Source: Xanthomonas vesicatoria ATCC 35937
GTDB taxonomy: Bacteria > Pseudomonadota > Gammaproteobacteria > Xanthomonadales > Xanthomonadaceae
Reading direction: 5' to 3'
Assembly: GCF_001908725.1 (NCBI RefSeq)
Contig: NZ_CP018725.1
Span: forward strand, 5,046,164 to 5,110,163
DNA: 64,000 nucleotides
Below the pieces are notes generated by a model, which had not been told where the DNA came from, ran no database searches, and saw only the letters and a program-made list of their open reading frames with translations. The position numbers were made by a program, and so were the translations under genes. Positions 50,159-59,846 of this stretch are shown piece by piece. Position 1 is the first letter of the stretch, and the number at the start of each line of letters is the position of its first letter.

Positions 50159-51648
50159 GCTTGTACGTAGGACTGGACGTGGGCACGCAGAGCGTCAAGC
50201 TGGTGGCCTATGACGCGCAGGAGCGCGCTGTGGTCGCCACCATCGCCGCACCGATGGAACTGATCAGCCGCGACGACGGTACCCGCGAGCAGCAGGCGCA
50301 GTGGTGGGTCGACGGCATCGTGCACTGCTTCGCGCAGCTCGATGGAGAACAGCGTGCGCGCGTGCGCGGCATCTCGGTGTCCGGCCAGCAGCACGGCTTT
50401 GTGCCGGTGGCCGCCGACGGCAGCGTCACCGCGCCGGTCAAGTTGTGGTGCGATACCAGCACGGCGCTGGAATGCGACGAAATCATGGACGCAGTGGGCG
50501 GTGCGGCAGGCAGCGTCGCTGCCGCAGGCAACCCGATCCTGGCCGGCTACACCGCCTCCAAACTGCCGTGGACGCGCAAGCATCGTCCCGACGCATATGC
50601 GGCAATGACCACGGTGATGCTGCCGCACGACTACATCAATTTCTGGCTCACCGGCGAGCGCTTTGCCGAAGTCGGCGATGCCTCCGGCACCGGCTGGCTG
50701 GATGTACGCACGCGCCAGTGGTCCGAGCGCATGCTCGGCGCGGTGGATGCGCAGCGCGATCTGCGCACCGCACTGCCGCCGTTGGTGGAAACCGGCGCGG
50801 TGTATGCGTTGTCCGATGCCGCTGCCGATGCATTGAACTTGCCGGCCGGCGTGCGCGTGACCACCGGCGGCGGCGACAACATGATGGCGGCCATCGGCAC
50901 CGGCAACGTGGTGCCGGGCCGCTTGACGATGAGCCTGGGTACCAGCGGCACCTTGTTCGCCTACGCCGATCACCCGGTGGTGGACGACCAGGCGCGCTGG
51001 GCCGCGTTCTGCTCGTCCAGCGGCGGCTGGTTGCCGCTGATCTGCACCATGAACTGCACTGTCGCCACCGAAGCGGTGATGCGTATGTTTTCCATCACTC
51101 GCGAGCAGACCGAGGCAATGATCGCCGACACCGCACCGGGTGCGGACGGGCTGGTGTTGCTGCCATTCTTCAATGGCGAACGTACACCCAATTTGCCCGA
51201 TGCTCGCGGCTGCCTGTTCGGCATGGATCTACACAACACCACTGCCGCGCATTTCTATCGTGCCGCGATGGAAGGGGCGACCTACAGCCTGCGCAATGGC
51301 TTCGATGCCTTCGTCGCTGCCGGCTTGCAGTTCGATACCATCCTGCTCACCGGCGGCGGCAGCAAGAGCGCGCAGTGGCGGCAGATGGTCGCCGACGTGT
51401 TCAACCTGCCTGTCGTGGTACCGACCCAGCCCGAGGGCGCCGCGTTTGGTGCCGCGCTACAGGCGCTATGGGCCTGCGACCGCGCCGACGGTGGCGATGC
51501 CGCTTTGTCGGAGGTGGTGCTGGAGCACCTTCAGGTGGACGACGCGCTCGCCGCACAGCCCGACCCGCAGCGCGCGGCCCAGTATCAGCAGCACTACCAA
51601 GCCTTCCTCAAGCACCTGCAAGTTGTTAGCCCGCTCTACGCTGACTGA
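50155..51648 (+). CDS. xylB: Xylulokinase XylB
   Basis: A 497-residue FGGY-family kinase phosphorylating D-xylulose to feed the pentose phosphate pathway. N-terminal phosphate loop [17 protein letters not shown], substrate region [12 protein letters not shown] and catalytic-domain motif [28 protein letters not shown] 50155 overlaps the GH95 stop, so expression is coupled to xyloglucan breakdown. Followed 36 bases later by xylA. Confidence 0.95.
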   Translation: MSLYVGLDVGTQSVKLVAYDAQERAVVATIAAPMELISRDDGTREQQAQWWVDGIVHCFAQLDGEQRARVRGISVSGQQHGFVPVAADGSVTAPVKLWCDTSTALECDEIMDAVGGAAGSVAAAGNPILAGYTASKLPWTRKHRPDAYAAMTTVMLPHDYINFWLTGERFAEVGDASGTGWLDVRTRQWSERMLGAVDAQRDLRTALPPLVETGAVYALSDAAADALNLPAGVRVTTGGGDNMMAAIGTGNVVPGRLTMSLGTSGTLFAYADHPVVDDQARWAAFCSSSGGWLPLICTMNCTVATEAVMRMFSITREQTEAMIADTAPGADGLVLLPFFNGERTPNLPDARGCLFGMDLHNTTAAHFYRAAMEGATYSLRNGFDAFVAAGLQFDTILLTGGGSKSAQWRQMVADVFNLPVVVPTQPEGAAFGAALQALWACDRADGGDAALSEVVLEHLQVDDALAAQPDPQRAAQYQQHYQAFLKHLQVVSPLYAD

Positions 51649-51684
51649 TTCACCACTCCCCCAGAACCAAGGACATCACACCCC

Positions 51685-53022
51685 ATGAGCAACACCGTTT
51701 ACATCGGCGCGAAGGAATATTTCCCCGGCATCGGCAAGATCGGCTTCGAAGGCCGCGACTCCGACAACCCGCTCGCGTTCAAGGTCTACGACGCCAACAA
51801 GACCATCGGCGACAAGACCATGGCCGAGCACCTGCGCTTTGCCGTGGCCTATTGGCACAGCTTCTGCGGCAATGGCGCCGATCCGTTCGGCCCGGGCACG
51901 CGTGCGTATCCGTGGGACGCGGGCAATACCGCACTGGGCCGCGCCGAAGCCAAGGCCGATGCCGCATTCGAATTCTTCACCAAGCTCGGCGTGCCGTACT
52001 ACTGCTTCCACGACATCGACCTGTCGCCGGATGCCGACGACATCGGCGAGTACGAAAAGAATCTGAAGCACATGGTCGGTATCGCCAAGCAGCGCCAGGC
52101 CGATACCGGCATCAAGCTGCTGTGGGGCACCGCCAACCTGTTCTCGCACCCGCGCTACATGAATGGCGCATCGACCAATCCGGACTTCAACGTGGTCGCG
52201 CGTGCGGCCGTGCAGGTCAAGGCCGCGATCGACGCCACCGTTGAGCTCGGTGGCGAGAACTACGTGTTCTGGGGCGGCCGCGAAGGCTATGCCTGCCTGC
52301 ACAACACCCAGATGAAGCGCGAGCAGGACAACATGGCGCGCTTCCTGACGCTGGCACGTGATTACGGCCGTGCGATCGGCTTCACCGGCAACTTCCTGAT
52401 CGAGCCCAAGCCAATGGAGCCGATGAAGCACCAGTACGACTTCGACAGCGCCACGGTGATCGGCTTCCTGCGCCAGCACGGCCTGGACCAGGATTTCAAG
52501 CTCAATATCGAAGCCAACCATGCGACCTTGTCGGGCCACAGCTTCGAGCACGATCTGCAGGTGGCATCCGATGCCGGCCTGCTGGGCAGCATCGACGCCA
52601 ACCGGGGTAACCCGCAGAACGGCTGGGACACCGACCAGTTCCCGACCGACCTGTACGACACTGTCGGCGCGATGCTGGTGGTGCTGCGGCAGGGCGGGCT
52701 GGCACCGGGTGGCCTGAATTTCGACGCCAAGGTGCGCCGTGAATCGTCCGACCCGCAGGATCTGTTCCTGGCCCACATCGGCGGCATGGACGCGTTCGCA
52801 CGCGGGCTGGAAGTGGCCAATGCGCTGCTGACGGCCTCGCCGCTGGAAACCTGGCGCGCGGAGCGTTACGCCAGCTTCGACAGCGGCGCCGGTGCGGACT
52901 TCGCCTCCGGCAAGAGCACCCTGGCCGACCTCGCCACCTACGCCGCCGGGAATGCGCCCAAGCAGGTGAGCGGCCGCCAGGAAGCCTACGAAAACCTGAT
53001 CAATCAGTATCTAACGCGTTGA
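51685..53022 (+). CDS. xylA: Xylose isomerase XylA
   Basis: A 445-residue TIM-barrel enzyme of the class II (long) type converting D-xylose to D-xylulose with two divalent metals. Seen: catalytic His and Asp in [11 protein letters not shown], the metal-binding Glu in [18 protein letters not shown] and [12 protein letters not shown], and the conserved substrate-site region [10 protein letters not shown]. Xanthomonas genomes often carry more than one xylA; this is the copy tied to the xyloglucan locus. A weak AAGGA ribosome site precedes ATG 51685. Confidence 0.96.
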   Translation: MSNTVYIGAKEYFPGIGKIGFEGRDSDNPLAFKVYDANKTIGDKTMAEHLRFAVAYWHSFCGNGADPFGPGTRAYPWDAGNTALGRAEAKADAAFEFFTKLGVPYYCFHDIDLSPDADDIGEYEKNLKHMVGIAKQRQADTGIKLLWGTANLFSHPRYMNGASTNPDFNVVARAAVQVKAAIDATVELGGENYVFWGGREGYACLHNTQMKREQDNMARFLTLARDYGRAIGFTGNFLIEPKPMEPMKHQYDFDSATVIGFLRQHGLDQDFKLNIEANHATLSGHSFEHDLQVASDAGLLGSIDANRGNPQNGWDTDQFPTDLYDTVGAMLVVLRQGGLAPGGLNFDAKVRRESSDPQDLFLAHIGGMDAFARGLEVANALLTASPLETWRAERYASFDSGAGADFASGKSTLADLATYAAGNAPKQVSGRQEAYENLINQYLTR

Positions 53023-53107
53023 TGTCCCGTGGCCGGCGGCGCACTGCGTCGCCGGCCGATGGCGGTCACCCCCGTGACCGCTCCCTTGCATGTTTCCAGG
53101 TGAACCC

Positions 53108-54535
53108 ATGTCCAGTGTCTCCATTGACGGCGCCCCCGATGCCGGCGAGAACACCCGTTTCATCATCCTGATCAGCTGTGTGGCCACGATCGGCGGCTTT
53201 CTGTTCGGCTTCGACAGCGGCGTGATCAACGGCACCGTCGACGGGCTCAAGCAGACCTTCAATTCCAGCGCCGCCGAGACCGGATTCGAAGTCGCCTCGA
53301 TGCTGCTGGGTTGCGCCATCGGCGCCTTCTTTGCCGGCCGTCTGGCCGACCGCTGGGGCCGCCGCGCGGTCCTGATCATTTCTGCGGCGCTGTTCCTGCT
53401 CTCGGCCATCGGTGCCGGTGCCTCGCACAACTCCAGCTTCTTCATTTTCGCGCGCGTGATGGGCGGCTTTGCCGTCGGCGCGGCCAGCGTCATCTCGCCG
53501 GCCTACATCGCCGAGGTCGCCTCAGCGCGCTACCGCGGCCGGCTGGCCACGATGCAGCAGATCGCCATCATCAGCGGTCTGTTTTGCGCGTTCCTGAGCA
53601 ACTACCTGCTGGCCAACGCGGCGGGCGCTTCGACCGAGCCGCTATGGGCCGGGCAGGCCGCCTGGCGCTGGATGTTCTGGATGCAGGCGATTCCTTCGCT
53701 GCTGTTCCTGTTGCTGTTGCTGGTCATTCCCGAAAGCCCGCGCTACCTGGTCGTCAAGGGCCGTCGCGAGCAGGCGCTGGTGGTGCTCAAGCGGCTGTAC
53801 GGCAACGCCGCCGCGCAGACCAAGCTGAGCGAAATCTCCGCCTCGATGTCGGCCGACCAGCGCAAGCCCAAGTTCTCCGACCTGATCAGCAAGGCCACCG
53901 GCAAGGTGCGCCCGATCGTCTGGATCGGCGTCGGCCTGGCGGTGTTCCAGCAGCTGGTCGGCATCAACGTGGTGTTCTACTACGGCGCGGTGCTGTGGCA
54001 GGCGGTGGGCTTCTCCGAACAGGACGCACTGCTGATCAACGTGCTCTCCGGCGGCCTGAGCATCGGCGCCTGCCTGGTCACGGTGATGCTGGTCGACAAG
54101 ATCGGTCGCAAGCCGCTGCTGTGGATCGGCTCGGCCGGCATGGCAGTCTCGCTGGCGTTGGTGACCTATGCCTTTGCCACCGCCTCGCTGGATCCCAACG
54201 GCAAGCTCGCCATGTCTGACGCCATGGGCATGCTGGCGCTGGTGGCCGCCAACGTCTACGTGGTGTTCTTCAACGCCTCCTGGGGCCCGGTGATGTGGGT
54301 GATGCTGGGCGAGATGTTCCCCAACCAGATCCGCGGCTCGGGCCTGGCCATCGCCGGTGCCGCCCAGTGGACCTCCAACTTCGCCATCACCGTCAGTTTC
54401 CCGATCCTGCTTGGCAGCATCGGCCTGGCCGGCGCTTATGGCATCTACACGGTTGCGGCCTTCATCTCGGTGTTCTTCGTCCTCAAGTACGTCTACGAGA
54501 CCAAGGGCAAGGAGCTGGAGCAGATGGAGGGCTGA
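53108..54535 (+). CDS. Sugar-proton symporter of the MFS (xylose transporter)
   Basis: A 475-residue sugar porter with twelve predicted membrane helices. Signatures: GGFLFGFDSGVINGTVDGL in helix 1, GRLADRWGRRAV after helix 2, PESPRYLVVKGR before the central loop, QQLVGINVVFYYGAVLW in helix 7 and DKIGRKPLLW between helices 8 and 9. As the last gene after xylB-xylA it probably brings periplasmic xylose into the cytoplasm. ATG 53108 has the better spacing to CAGGTGA; ATG 53090 would add six residues. Confidence 0.92.
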   Translation: MSSVSIDGAPDAGENTRFIILISCVATIGGFLFGFDSGVINGTVDGLKQTFNSSAAETGFEVASMLLGCAIGAFFAGRLADRWGRRAVLIISAALFLLSAIGAGASHNSSFFIFARVMGGFAVGAASVISPAYIAEVASARYRGRLATMQQIAIISGLFCAFLSNYLLANAAGASTEPLWAGQAAWRWMFWMQAIPSLLFLLLLLVIPESPRYLVVKGRREQALVVLKRLYGNAAAQTKLSEISASMSADQRKPKFSDLISKATGKVRPIVWIGVGLAVFQQLVGINVVFYYGAVLWQAVGFSEQDALLINVLSGGLSIGACLVTVMLVDKIGRKPLLWIGSAGMAVSLALVTYAFATASLDPNGKLAMSDAMGMLALVAANVYVVFFNASWGPVMWVMLGEMFPNQIRGSGLAIAGAAQWTSNFAITVSFPILLGSIGLAGAYGIYTVAAFISVFFVLKYVYETKGKELEQMEG

Positions 54536-54569
54536 TCTCCCTTGTTATGCTGATATCGGCATGAAAAAC

Positions 54570-54600
54570 AAACAAGGCCGCGCAACGCGCGGCCTTGTTT
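54570..54600 (+). terminator. Terminator at the end of the xyloglucan operon
   Basis: Thirteen-base arms AAACAAGGCCGCG and complement with a five-base loop, ending in TTTCTT. It lies 34 bases after the transporter stop codon. Confidence 0.9.
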
Positions 54601-54839
54601 CTTGATGGTCTCGCTTGTGTCGAGCGTGGAAACACCCTTGCATAAGCTGCTCCGTCAAGGCGGTGGTGATCGTGTGAATCGATGATGTGCTTGTGCCCAC
54701 CGCTGTCAGCAATCAGCGGATCCAACACATAGCTCATCGCTACGCGTTGATGTGTCTGCATCGCTGCAAGAGCTTGTGCACTAGTAACATGCAGCGCCCG
54801 CCTTCAAGCGCAATGGGCTGCTAGCGAAAGCAAACCTCC

Positions 54840-54867
54840 TTTGCAAATTGTGCGCCACCGCTATACT
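54840..54867 (+). promoter_or_regulatory. Probable promoter of the MASE1-like gene
   Basis: TTTGCA (54840–54845) and TATACT (54862–54867) are 16 bases apart, 54 bases before the start codon. A constitutive-looking sigma-70 promoter, by eye. Confidence 0.6.
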
Positions 54868-54921
54868 CCATCAAGCAGTTGCCCCCAAACTAGGACGCAT
54901 GATGAACCAAGGAGTGGTGGT

Positions 54922-56469
54922 ATGGCATTAGTTAGAGAAGCTTTCAGGGGCACGCTGATCAGCGTGTGCTATGGCTTGGCTTTTGTGATGCTGTGGTACT
55001 GCTCGATCGATCAGTGGTTCTTACCTGTTGGTTTGCGTGTCGTGGCATTGCTGTTTCGACCTTATCGCGACTGGCCTTTTTTGCTGGCAGGGGATGCAGT
55101 CGCGATGTTGTGGCTGCGTATTCCTTTGGGAGAAATACAAGGATACGACCCCTTATGGTCTTACTTGACTCCCTTTCTACACGCGCCTTTAGTTGCTTGC
55201 GCCGTTGGCTTGGTGCGATATCGCGCCCCTCAAATCATTAAAAGCAATCAATGGCTTGTTCCGGTCGCGGCGGCGCTAGCGCTGTGGAACGCAGTATGTA
55301 GCCTTGGATTTAATGGGGCGCTTGGTGGGCCACCTACCAACCCCATGTTTGATCTGATGTTGCGGTATTGGTTGGGTAGTTACCTTGGGATTTTGATCTT
55401 TTTACTTCCTGCGATGCTCTGGATAAGCTGGAAAGAGGCGCCGGTCCGGTCTGAACTCATTCGAGATATTGCATCCTCAGTGGTTGTAATCTTAAGTCTG
55501 TTCTTCATGCTTGGCTTTGTAGCTAACCCCGTCTTACGAAACGTGGCAATGCTGGGAATGCTTGTGCCAATGGTGGTGCTGACTTTTCGACATGGTTGGA
55601 GGGGGGCTGCCCTAGGCTCGTTGTTGGCAAGCTTGTCGCTTGAGCTCTCGCTTCCCAGGGTTTTTCAGGTAGGGCTTTTTGATCGTGCTGTTTTCAACAT
55701 GCAGTTGCTTCATGCAGTGATGACTACCGTGCTTTTTCTCCTGGCTGCGCGCTTGCGCGCACCATTTTCTCTAACTGCTGCCAATGATGCTCGAGAAGAG
55801 TCGCTATATCTCGCCCAAGCCGGCTATCTGGGCGCCGAGCGCATGTTACGTAATCGTGTGGTCGAATATTCCGACATCAATGTACAGATCAATCGAATGC
55901 GCAAAGATGTGGTGGCCGATTTGAGAGCAAGAGGCCAGCATGCAGCAGCGATGGAAATGACCAGGATTGGCGTTATCGAGTCACAAGTGCTCCAGCAGTA
56001 CGTTGCCGCGCTATACCCGTTGGAAATAGAGACGCATGGACTGTATCAAGCGTTGCGCTCGCCGGCGATTGAGCGATTGTGCGGGTCTCAACTACACTGT
56101 GTCCTACGTGGTGAATGCAAAAATCTCTCCCTTGGACTTCAGTTGGCAGCTTATAGATGCGTACTTAATAGTATTGAATTGCTGCCAGCAGCCAACAAGC
56201 ATTTTATTCAAGCGCGTGCATGGACCGGGCTGCATTCAAAAGGAGTCCTGCTGAGAATCATCGCCGATACATCCCTTGTGGACTCAGTGCGACGCGACTG
56301 CCCTGAGGCGGAAACAGAGCTGAAGGCAAGATTGAAGGCGCATGGCGGAATGCTTCGCCGCCGCCATGCGCTGGTTTTGACTTTTCTAGTCGCTGAGGTT
56401 CGTCTCGCTACAACTAAGGAGATACCATCCAGTGCTCCCCGGTGGCTTCCTGCCGGACATGCACTGTGA
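54922..56469 (+). CDS. MASE1-like membrane protein with unrecognised C-terminal domain
   Basis: A 515-residue protein. Residues 1–295 hold eight to ten hydrophobic helices resembling the MASE1 sensor domain (for example WFLPVGLRVVALLF, YWLGSYLGILIFLLPAMLWIS). Residues 300–515 are cytoplasmic: a helical, possibly coiled-coil stretch (MLRNRVVEYSDINVQINRMRKDVVADL) and then a part that faintly resembles a histidine kinase ATPase domain but lacks a clear phospho-His box and the N, G1 and G2 boxes. I see no GGDEF or EAL domain. It may be a degenerate sensor kinase. Base and codon use are clearly less GC-rich than the neighbours. ATG 54922 follows AAGGAG. Its end overlaps the convergent gene by 56 bases. 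Confidence 0.75.
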   Translation: MALVREAFRGTLISVCYGLAFVMLWYCSIDQWFLPVGLRVVALLFRPYRDWPFLLAGDAVAMLWLRIPLGEIQGYDPLWSYLTPFLHAPLVACAVGLVRYRAPQIIKSNQWLVPVAAALALWNAVCSLGFNGALGGPPTNPMFDLMLRYWLGSYLGILIFLLPAMLWISWKEAPVRSELIRDIASSVVVILSLFFMLGFVANPVLRNVAMLGMLVPMVVLTFRHGWRGAALGSLLASLSLELSLPRVFQVGLFDRAVFNMQLLHAVMTTVLFLLAARLRAPFSLTAANDAREESLYLAQAGYLGAERMLRNRVVEYSDINVQINRMRKDVVADLRARGQHAAAMEMTRIGVIESQVLQQYVAALYPLEIETHGLYQALRSPAIERLCGSQLHCVLRGECKNLSLGLQLAAYRCVLNSIELLPAANKHFIQARAWTGLHSKGVLLRIIADTSLVDSVRRDCPEAETELKARLKAHGGMLRRRHALVLTFLVAEVRLATTKEIPSSAPRWLPAGHAL

Positions 56470-56884
56470 AGTTTCTTGTTTGGTAGACAAGACGAGCGTT
56501 GGTGCGATTGACATCAGCTGCTGGCAAGGCATTCGAATAAGTGTTTGACGCAATTCGATTGACTGCTGGTAACTCTACGCGGTCTGGATCTTTACCCATC
56601 GGTAAAACCCAGAGCGCGTCATCAACTCTTGCGACGACCGCGCGGACTGCGCCTGTGGTGTCGTTGATTTGCAGATACGTCACTCCATCGCGGTTGAGCT
56701 CATAGATCGCCACCGAGGGGTCTATGGCAAGATTTTTTACCTTGGGAGCGCTGTCCCCAAGTCCCATTGTAGCTTGCGCGCCGACGCCGCCATTGGAACA
56801 ACACTGTGCCATTGCACTGCTCGATAACAGAACGCCGGCAATCACGCCAATAATCTTGAGCCAATTTGCTGTTTTCTTATCCAT
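56414..56884 (-). CDS. Small exported protein of unknown function
   Basis: A 156-residue protein with signal peptide MDKKTANWLKIIGVIAGVLLSSSAMA, a Cys-Cys pair just after the cleavage site (QCCSNGG) and a beta-rich body (VTYLQINDTTGAVRAVVARVDDALWVLPMG). No family recognised. The 3' end overlaps the convergent MASE1-like gene. Lower GC than the window average, like its neighbour. Confidence 0.7.
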   Translation of the reverse strand: MDKKTANWLKIIGVIAGVLLSSSAMAQCCSNGGVGAQATMGLGDSAPKVKNLAIDPSVAIYELNRDGVTYLQINDTTGAVRAVVARVDDALWVLPMGKDPDRVELPAVNRIASNTYSNALPAADVNRTNARLVYQTRNFTVHVRQEATGEHWMVSP

Positions 56885-57269
56885 GATTTGTGCCTTCCCC
56901 TGCTAGGGGCGATGCTGCCTGCAATCCAGGCTCGCCTACAGTACGTCGATACGGCACGTTGGTGTTGGTGTTTTTCACAAAAATTACTTCACTAAAGCGA
57001 CGCTGGCTCAATGTGCGTTCGCTGCATTCGGGCAAGCCTTTTCAGATTTTCTAAAGGGCTGTGAGTTGCTGACTAACAGGAGTGCTCGCTGGAATACGCA
57101 AAGTCAGTTATTTGACAGATTCAGGCAGCATGGATAGCTGGCTAAGGTACCCGAGCACGTTGCGTCTTATCGCAGGGTAGTGGCTCGTCGCACTCTGCGT
57201 TTCTGATGCGAGCTATTGCTCAGTTCGGTAGAATGCCTCCTGTGAAACGACGTTTTGAAGATCGTGGGG
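56885..57269. other. Low-GC spacer
   Basis: About 385 bases, AT-rich for this genome, with no supported gene. It should contain the promoter of the small exported protein gene (minus strand); AT-rich runs such as GTTTTTCACAAAAATTAC (56969–56986) are candidates, but no clear boxes were fixed. Confidence 0.45.
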
Positions 57270-57503
57270 TTATTGAACTAACGCTCCGGCCCCCACACCG
57301 GTACGTGCACGCTCAAACCACCCGATTACCTGCTGGTGGTGCGCTTGGCCCCAACGACGCACGAACTGCTGGGTGTGGTGGTCGTTGGAGTCGCGCAGGC
57401 TGGTCAGGCGCTGCGCAATGAAAGGGGCGGTCAGTGGTTGGGCGCAGTCGATTTCGATGCAGTGGCGCCAGGCGGTGTAGCTGGTGGGGAGGGCGGCAGA
57501 CAT
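57270..57503 (-). CDS. Small conserved-looking hypothetical protein
   Basis: A 77-residue protein beginning MSAALPTSYTAWRHCIEIDC and ending near HHQQVIGWFERARTGVG. It has balanced composition unlike random frames and a GGAG site eight bases before ATG 57503. I believe similar small proteins occur in other xanthomonads, but I cannot name a family. Divergent from the amidase gene. Confidence 0.6.
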   Translation of the reverse strand: MSAALPTSYTAWRHCIEIDCAQPLTAPFIAQRLTSLRDSNDHHTQQFVRRWGQAHHQQVIGWFERARTGVGAGALVQ

Positions 57504-57579
57504 TGGGTAGGCTCCGGTAGGCAAGGAAATGAACGTGAAGACGCACACGAGCGGGCACGGACTTGCTTTTGCGCTTCAT

Positions 57580-57596
57580 GTGTTATTTTATAACAC
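57580..57596. promoter_or_regulatory. Palindrome upstream of the amidase gene
   Basis: GTGTTATTTTATAACAC: perfect 7-base arms around TTT. It lies 127 bases before the amidase start and 76 bases upstream of the small divergent gene, in an otherwise GC-rich area, and contains a TATAAC that could be a -10 box. A possible repressor operator. Confidence 0.45.
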
Positions 57597-57723
57597 TTTG
57601 TTGTCTTCGCTCAGTCTGGCGTCCAGTGTCGTATTCAATGCCGTTGTGCGTGTGCTCCAATTCGAGTCGATCACCAGATCGGAGATCGCGACGCCGCTGT
57701 ACCTGTCGTTCCGGATGCTCGCC

Positions 57724-58887
57724 ATGAAGCGGCGACAGCTGCTGCACACCGCCGGGGCGGCGCTGTTGCTGTCGCCGGGCCTGGGCTATTCGCAAGGGCT
57801 TCCGACACTGCGCAGCTGCGGCCTGCAGCAGCAAGATGACGGTCTGCAGCTTCGACTCGAATTGAGCGCGCAGGTCGCCTACCGAAGTTTTCGTCTGTCC
57901 GATCCCGAGCGCTTGGTCATCGACTTGTCCGGCGTGTCGACCAGGCCACCGCTGATCGATCCGTTGCCTGGCGGCCCTGTCATCGTCGCGATTCGCAGCG
58001 GTCCGCATATGGACGGATTGCGCGTGGTCCTCGATCTGACGCAGCCACTGGCAACGACTGCGCGGTGGGAGGGCAGCGCGCTGGTGCTGGATCTCGCTGC
58101 GGCCTCCAGCGCTGCGCCGTTGTCCGTCGCCGATGCGATCGATCCGGTCGTCGCAGCAGCGGCGATGCCCACACGTTCGCGCCTGCACCCCTACGTGATC
58201 GCCATCGACGCCGGTCACGGCGGCAAGGATCCCGGAGCGGTCAGTGCCGATGCACGCTACGAAAAGTATGTCGCCATGGCGGTGGCGGGGCGGCTGCACC
58301 AGCGGCTGGCGGCCGACCCACGTTACCGGCCGGCCATGATTCGCAGCGACGACCGTTTCGTGCCGCTGCACGAACGGGTATTGATCGCGCACCGACACAA
58401 CGCCGATCTGTTCGTCTCCATCCACGCCGATGCCGCGCCCACCAGCCAGGCGCGTGGCGCTTCGGTGTTTGCCTTGTCCGAGAACGGTGCCAGCTCGGCG
58501 CTGGCGCGTTGGATTGCCGACAGCGAGAACGCCGCAGACGACATGGGCGACAACGCGCGCCGGCTGCGCGTGCCGAGCAATCCTGTGTTGTCGCAGGTGC
58601 TGGCCGATCTGTCGCTGAGCGGAACCATCGCCAGCAGTGTTGCACTCGGTAACTTGATGCTGGAGCGCCTGCGGCACGTCACCCGGCTCCATCAGCCTCA
58701 GGTGGGGCAGGCGGGTTTTGCGGTGTTGAAGTCGCCTGGCATTCCGTCGCTACTGGTGGAAACCGGCTTCATGAGCAACCGCGACGATTGCGATCGCTTG
58801 TGCGGCGATGCGCATCAGAACGAGCTCGCGCAAACCCTGCATGCGGGCATCGACGATTACTTCCAGGCATTTCCCGGCCGCGCCTGA
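57724..58887 (+). CDS. N-acetylmuramoyl-L-alanine amidase (AmiC-like)
   Basis: A 387-residue periplasmic cell wall amidase. N-terminal export signal with twin arginines (MKRRQLLHTAGAALLLSPGLGYSQG), an AMIN domain (about 30–120, LELSAQVAYRSFRLSDPERLVIDLSGV) and an amidase_3 domain with zinc ligands: His165 in AIDAGHGGKDPGA, the Glu after it in YEKYVAMAVA, His in FVSIHADAAP, and the catalytic Glu in LLVETGFMSN. Such enzymes split daughter cells and are activated by EnvC/NlpD-type factors. ATG 57724 is preferred as it starts the signal; the frame is open to 57529. Confidence 0.92.
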   Translation: MKRRQLLHTAGAALLLSPGLGYSQGLPTLRSCGLQQQDDGLQLRLELSAQVAYRSFRLSDPERLVIDLSGVSTRPPLIDPLPGGPVIVAIRSGPHMDGLRVVLDLTQPLATTARWEGSALVLDLAAASSAAPLSVADAIDPVVAAAAMPTRSRLHPYVIAIDAGHGGKDPGAVSADARYEKYVAMAVAGRLHQRLAADPRYRPAMIRSDDRFVPLHERVLIAHRHNADLFVSIHADAAPTSQARGASVFALSENGASSALARWIADSENAADDMGDNARRLRVPSNPVLSQVLADLSLSGTIASSVALGNLMLERLRHVTRLHQPQVGQAGFAVLKSPGIPSLLVETGFMSNRDDCDRLCGDAHQNELAQTLHAGIDDYFQAFPGRA

Positions 58888-58922
58888 CGGGCGGCTGCCA
58901 CTTCCGAATCCACGAGTGCCCA

Positions 58923-59846
58923 ATGTCCGCCACGCTTCCCGATGTTGCCGTTACCGAACTGCCCACGTTGAGCGCACCGTTGCGCTGGGTGGGCATGCAC
59001 GATATTGCTATCCCCGTGCGCCTGGACGAAGCCGAGCCCAGCGGCACCGTCGGTGCCCGCGCCAGCATGCAGGTCGATCTGCCGCGTCCCGAGATCAAGG
59101 GCATCCACATGTCGCGGCTGTACCGTCTGCTGGACCGGCATCTGGAACAGCCGGTCTCGCCGGCGATGGTGTCGCAGTTGTTGCAGGCCTTGATCGACAG
59201 TCACGCCGACTGCGGCAGCCGCGCGGCGCGGGTGACGCTGTCGTTCGAGGTGATGCTGCGTACCCCGGCATTGCTGAGCGAGGGCCTGGCCGGTTGGCGC
59301 GCCTATCCGGTGCGCATTGATGCGCAATGCAGGGAAGGGCGCAGCCAGGTGCAGCTGCAGATCGACGTGCTGTATGCCTCCACTTGCCCGTGTTCGGCGG
59401 CGTTGTCGCGGCAGTTGTTGAGCGACGCATTCGTGCAGCATCACGCAGGTCGCGCCATGGTGCCGGTGGACGAGATTGCGCAATGGCTACAGCTGCACGG
59501 CTCGCACGCCACGCCGCACAGTCAGCGCAGCGTGGCGCAGGTGCGCGTGGATCTGCTGGCCTGCCTGCAGCGGCTGGAAATCCGCACGTTGATCGGCGTC
59601 TGCGAACAGGCGCTGGCGACGCCGGTGCAAGCTGCGGTACGGCGTATCGACGAGCAGGCATTTGCCCGCTTGAATGGCGCCAACCTGATGTACGTGGAAG
59701 ATGCGGCGCGCCGTTTGCGCATGGCGTTGGCCGAGCGCTACACGGCCTTCGACGTGGCGGTGCGTCACCTGGAAAGCCTGCATGCCCACGATGCCGTCGC
59801 CGAAACCGGCAGCGATGGAGATCGTCTCCATCCGTTCGCCAGTTAG
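58923..59846 (+). CDS. folE2: GTP cyclohydrolase FolE2
   Basis: A 307-residue type IB GTP cyclohydrolase I, making dihydroneopterin triphosphate for folate and queuosine. Characteristic stretches: VGMHDIAIPVRL, KGIHMSRLYRLLD, the conserved Cys in STCPCSAALSRQL, and GVCEQALATPVQ...RNGANLMYVED-like C-terminus (LNGANLMYVEDAARRL). Unlike FolE it can use metals other than zinc, which helps under zinc limitation. It follows the amidase gene by 35 bases, and folK lies 2 kb on. Confidence 0.94.
   Translation: MSATLPDVAVTELPTLSAPLRWVGMHDIAIPVRLDEAEPSGTVGARASMQVDLPRPEIKGIHMSRLYRLLDRHLEQPVSPAMVSQLLQALIDSHADCGSRAARVTLSFEVMLRTPALLSEGLAGWRAYPVRIDAQCREGRSQVQLQIDVLYASTCPCSAALSRQLLSDAFVQHHAGRAMVPVDEIAQWLQLHGSHATPHSQRSVAQVRVDLLACLQRLEIRTLIGVCEQALATPVQAAVRRIDEQAFARLNGANLMYVEDAARRLRMALAERYTAFDVAVRHLESLHAHDAVAETGSDGDRLHPFAS

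Larger units (their letters stand above)
54536..54921. other. Spacer after the xyloglucan locus
   Basis: No gene is supported. It contains the strong terminator at 54570–54600 that closes the xyloglucan operon and the promoter-like element at 54840–54867 for the next gene. The remainder is unremarkable and begins a lower-GC segment. Confidence 0.6.
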
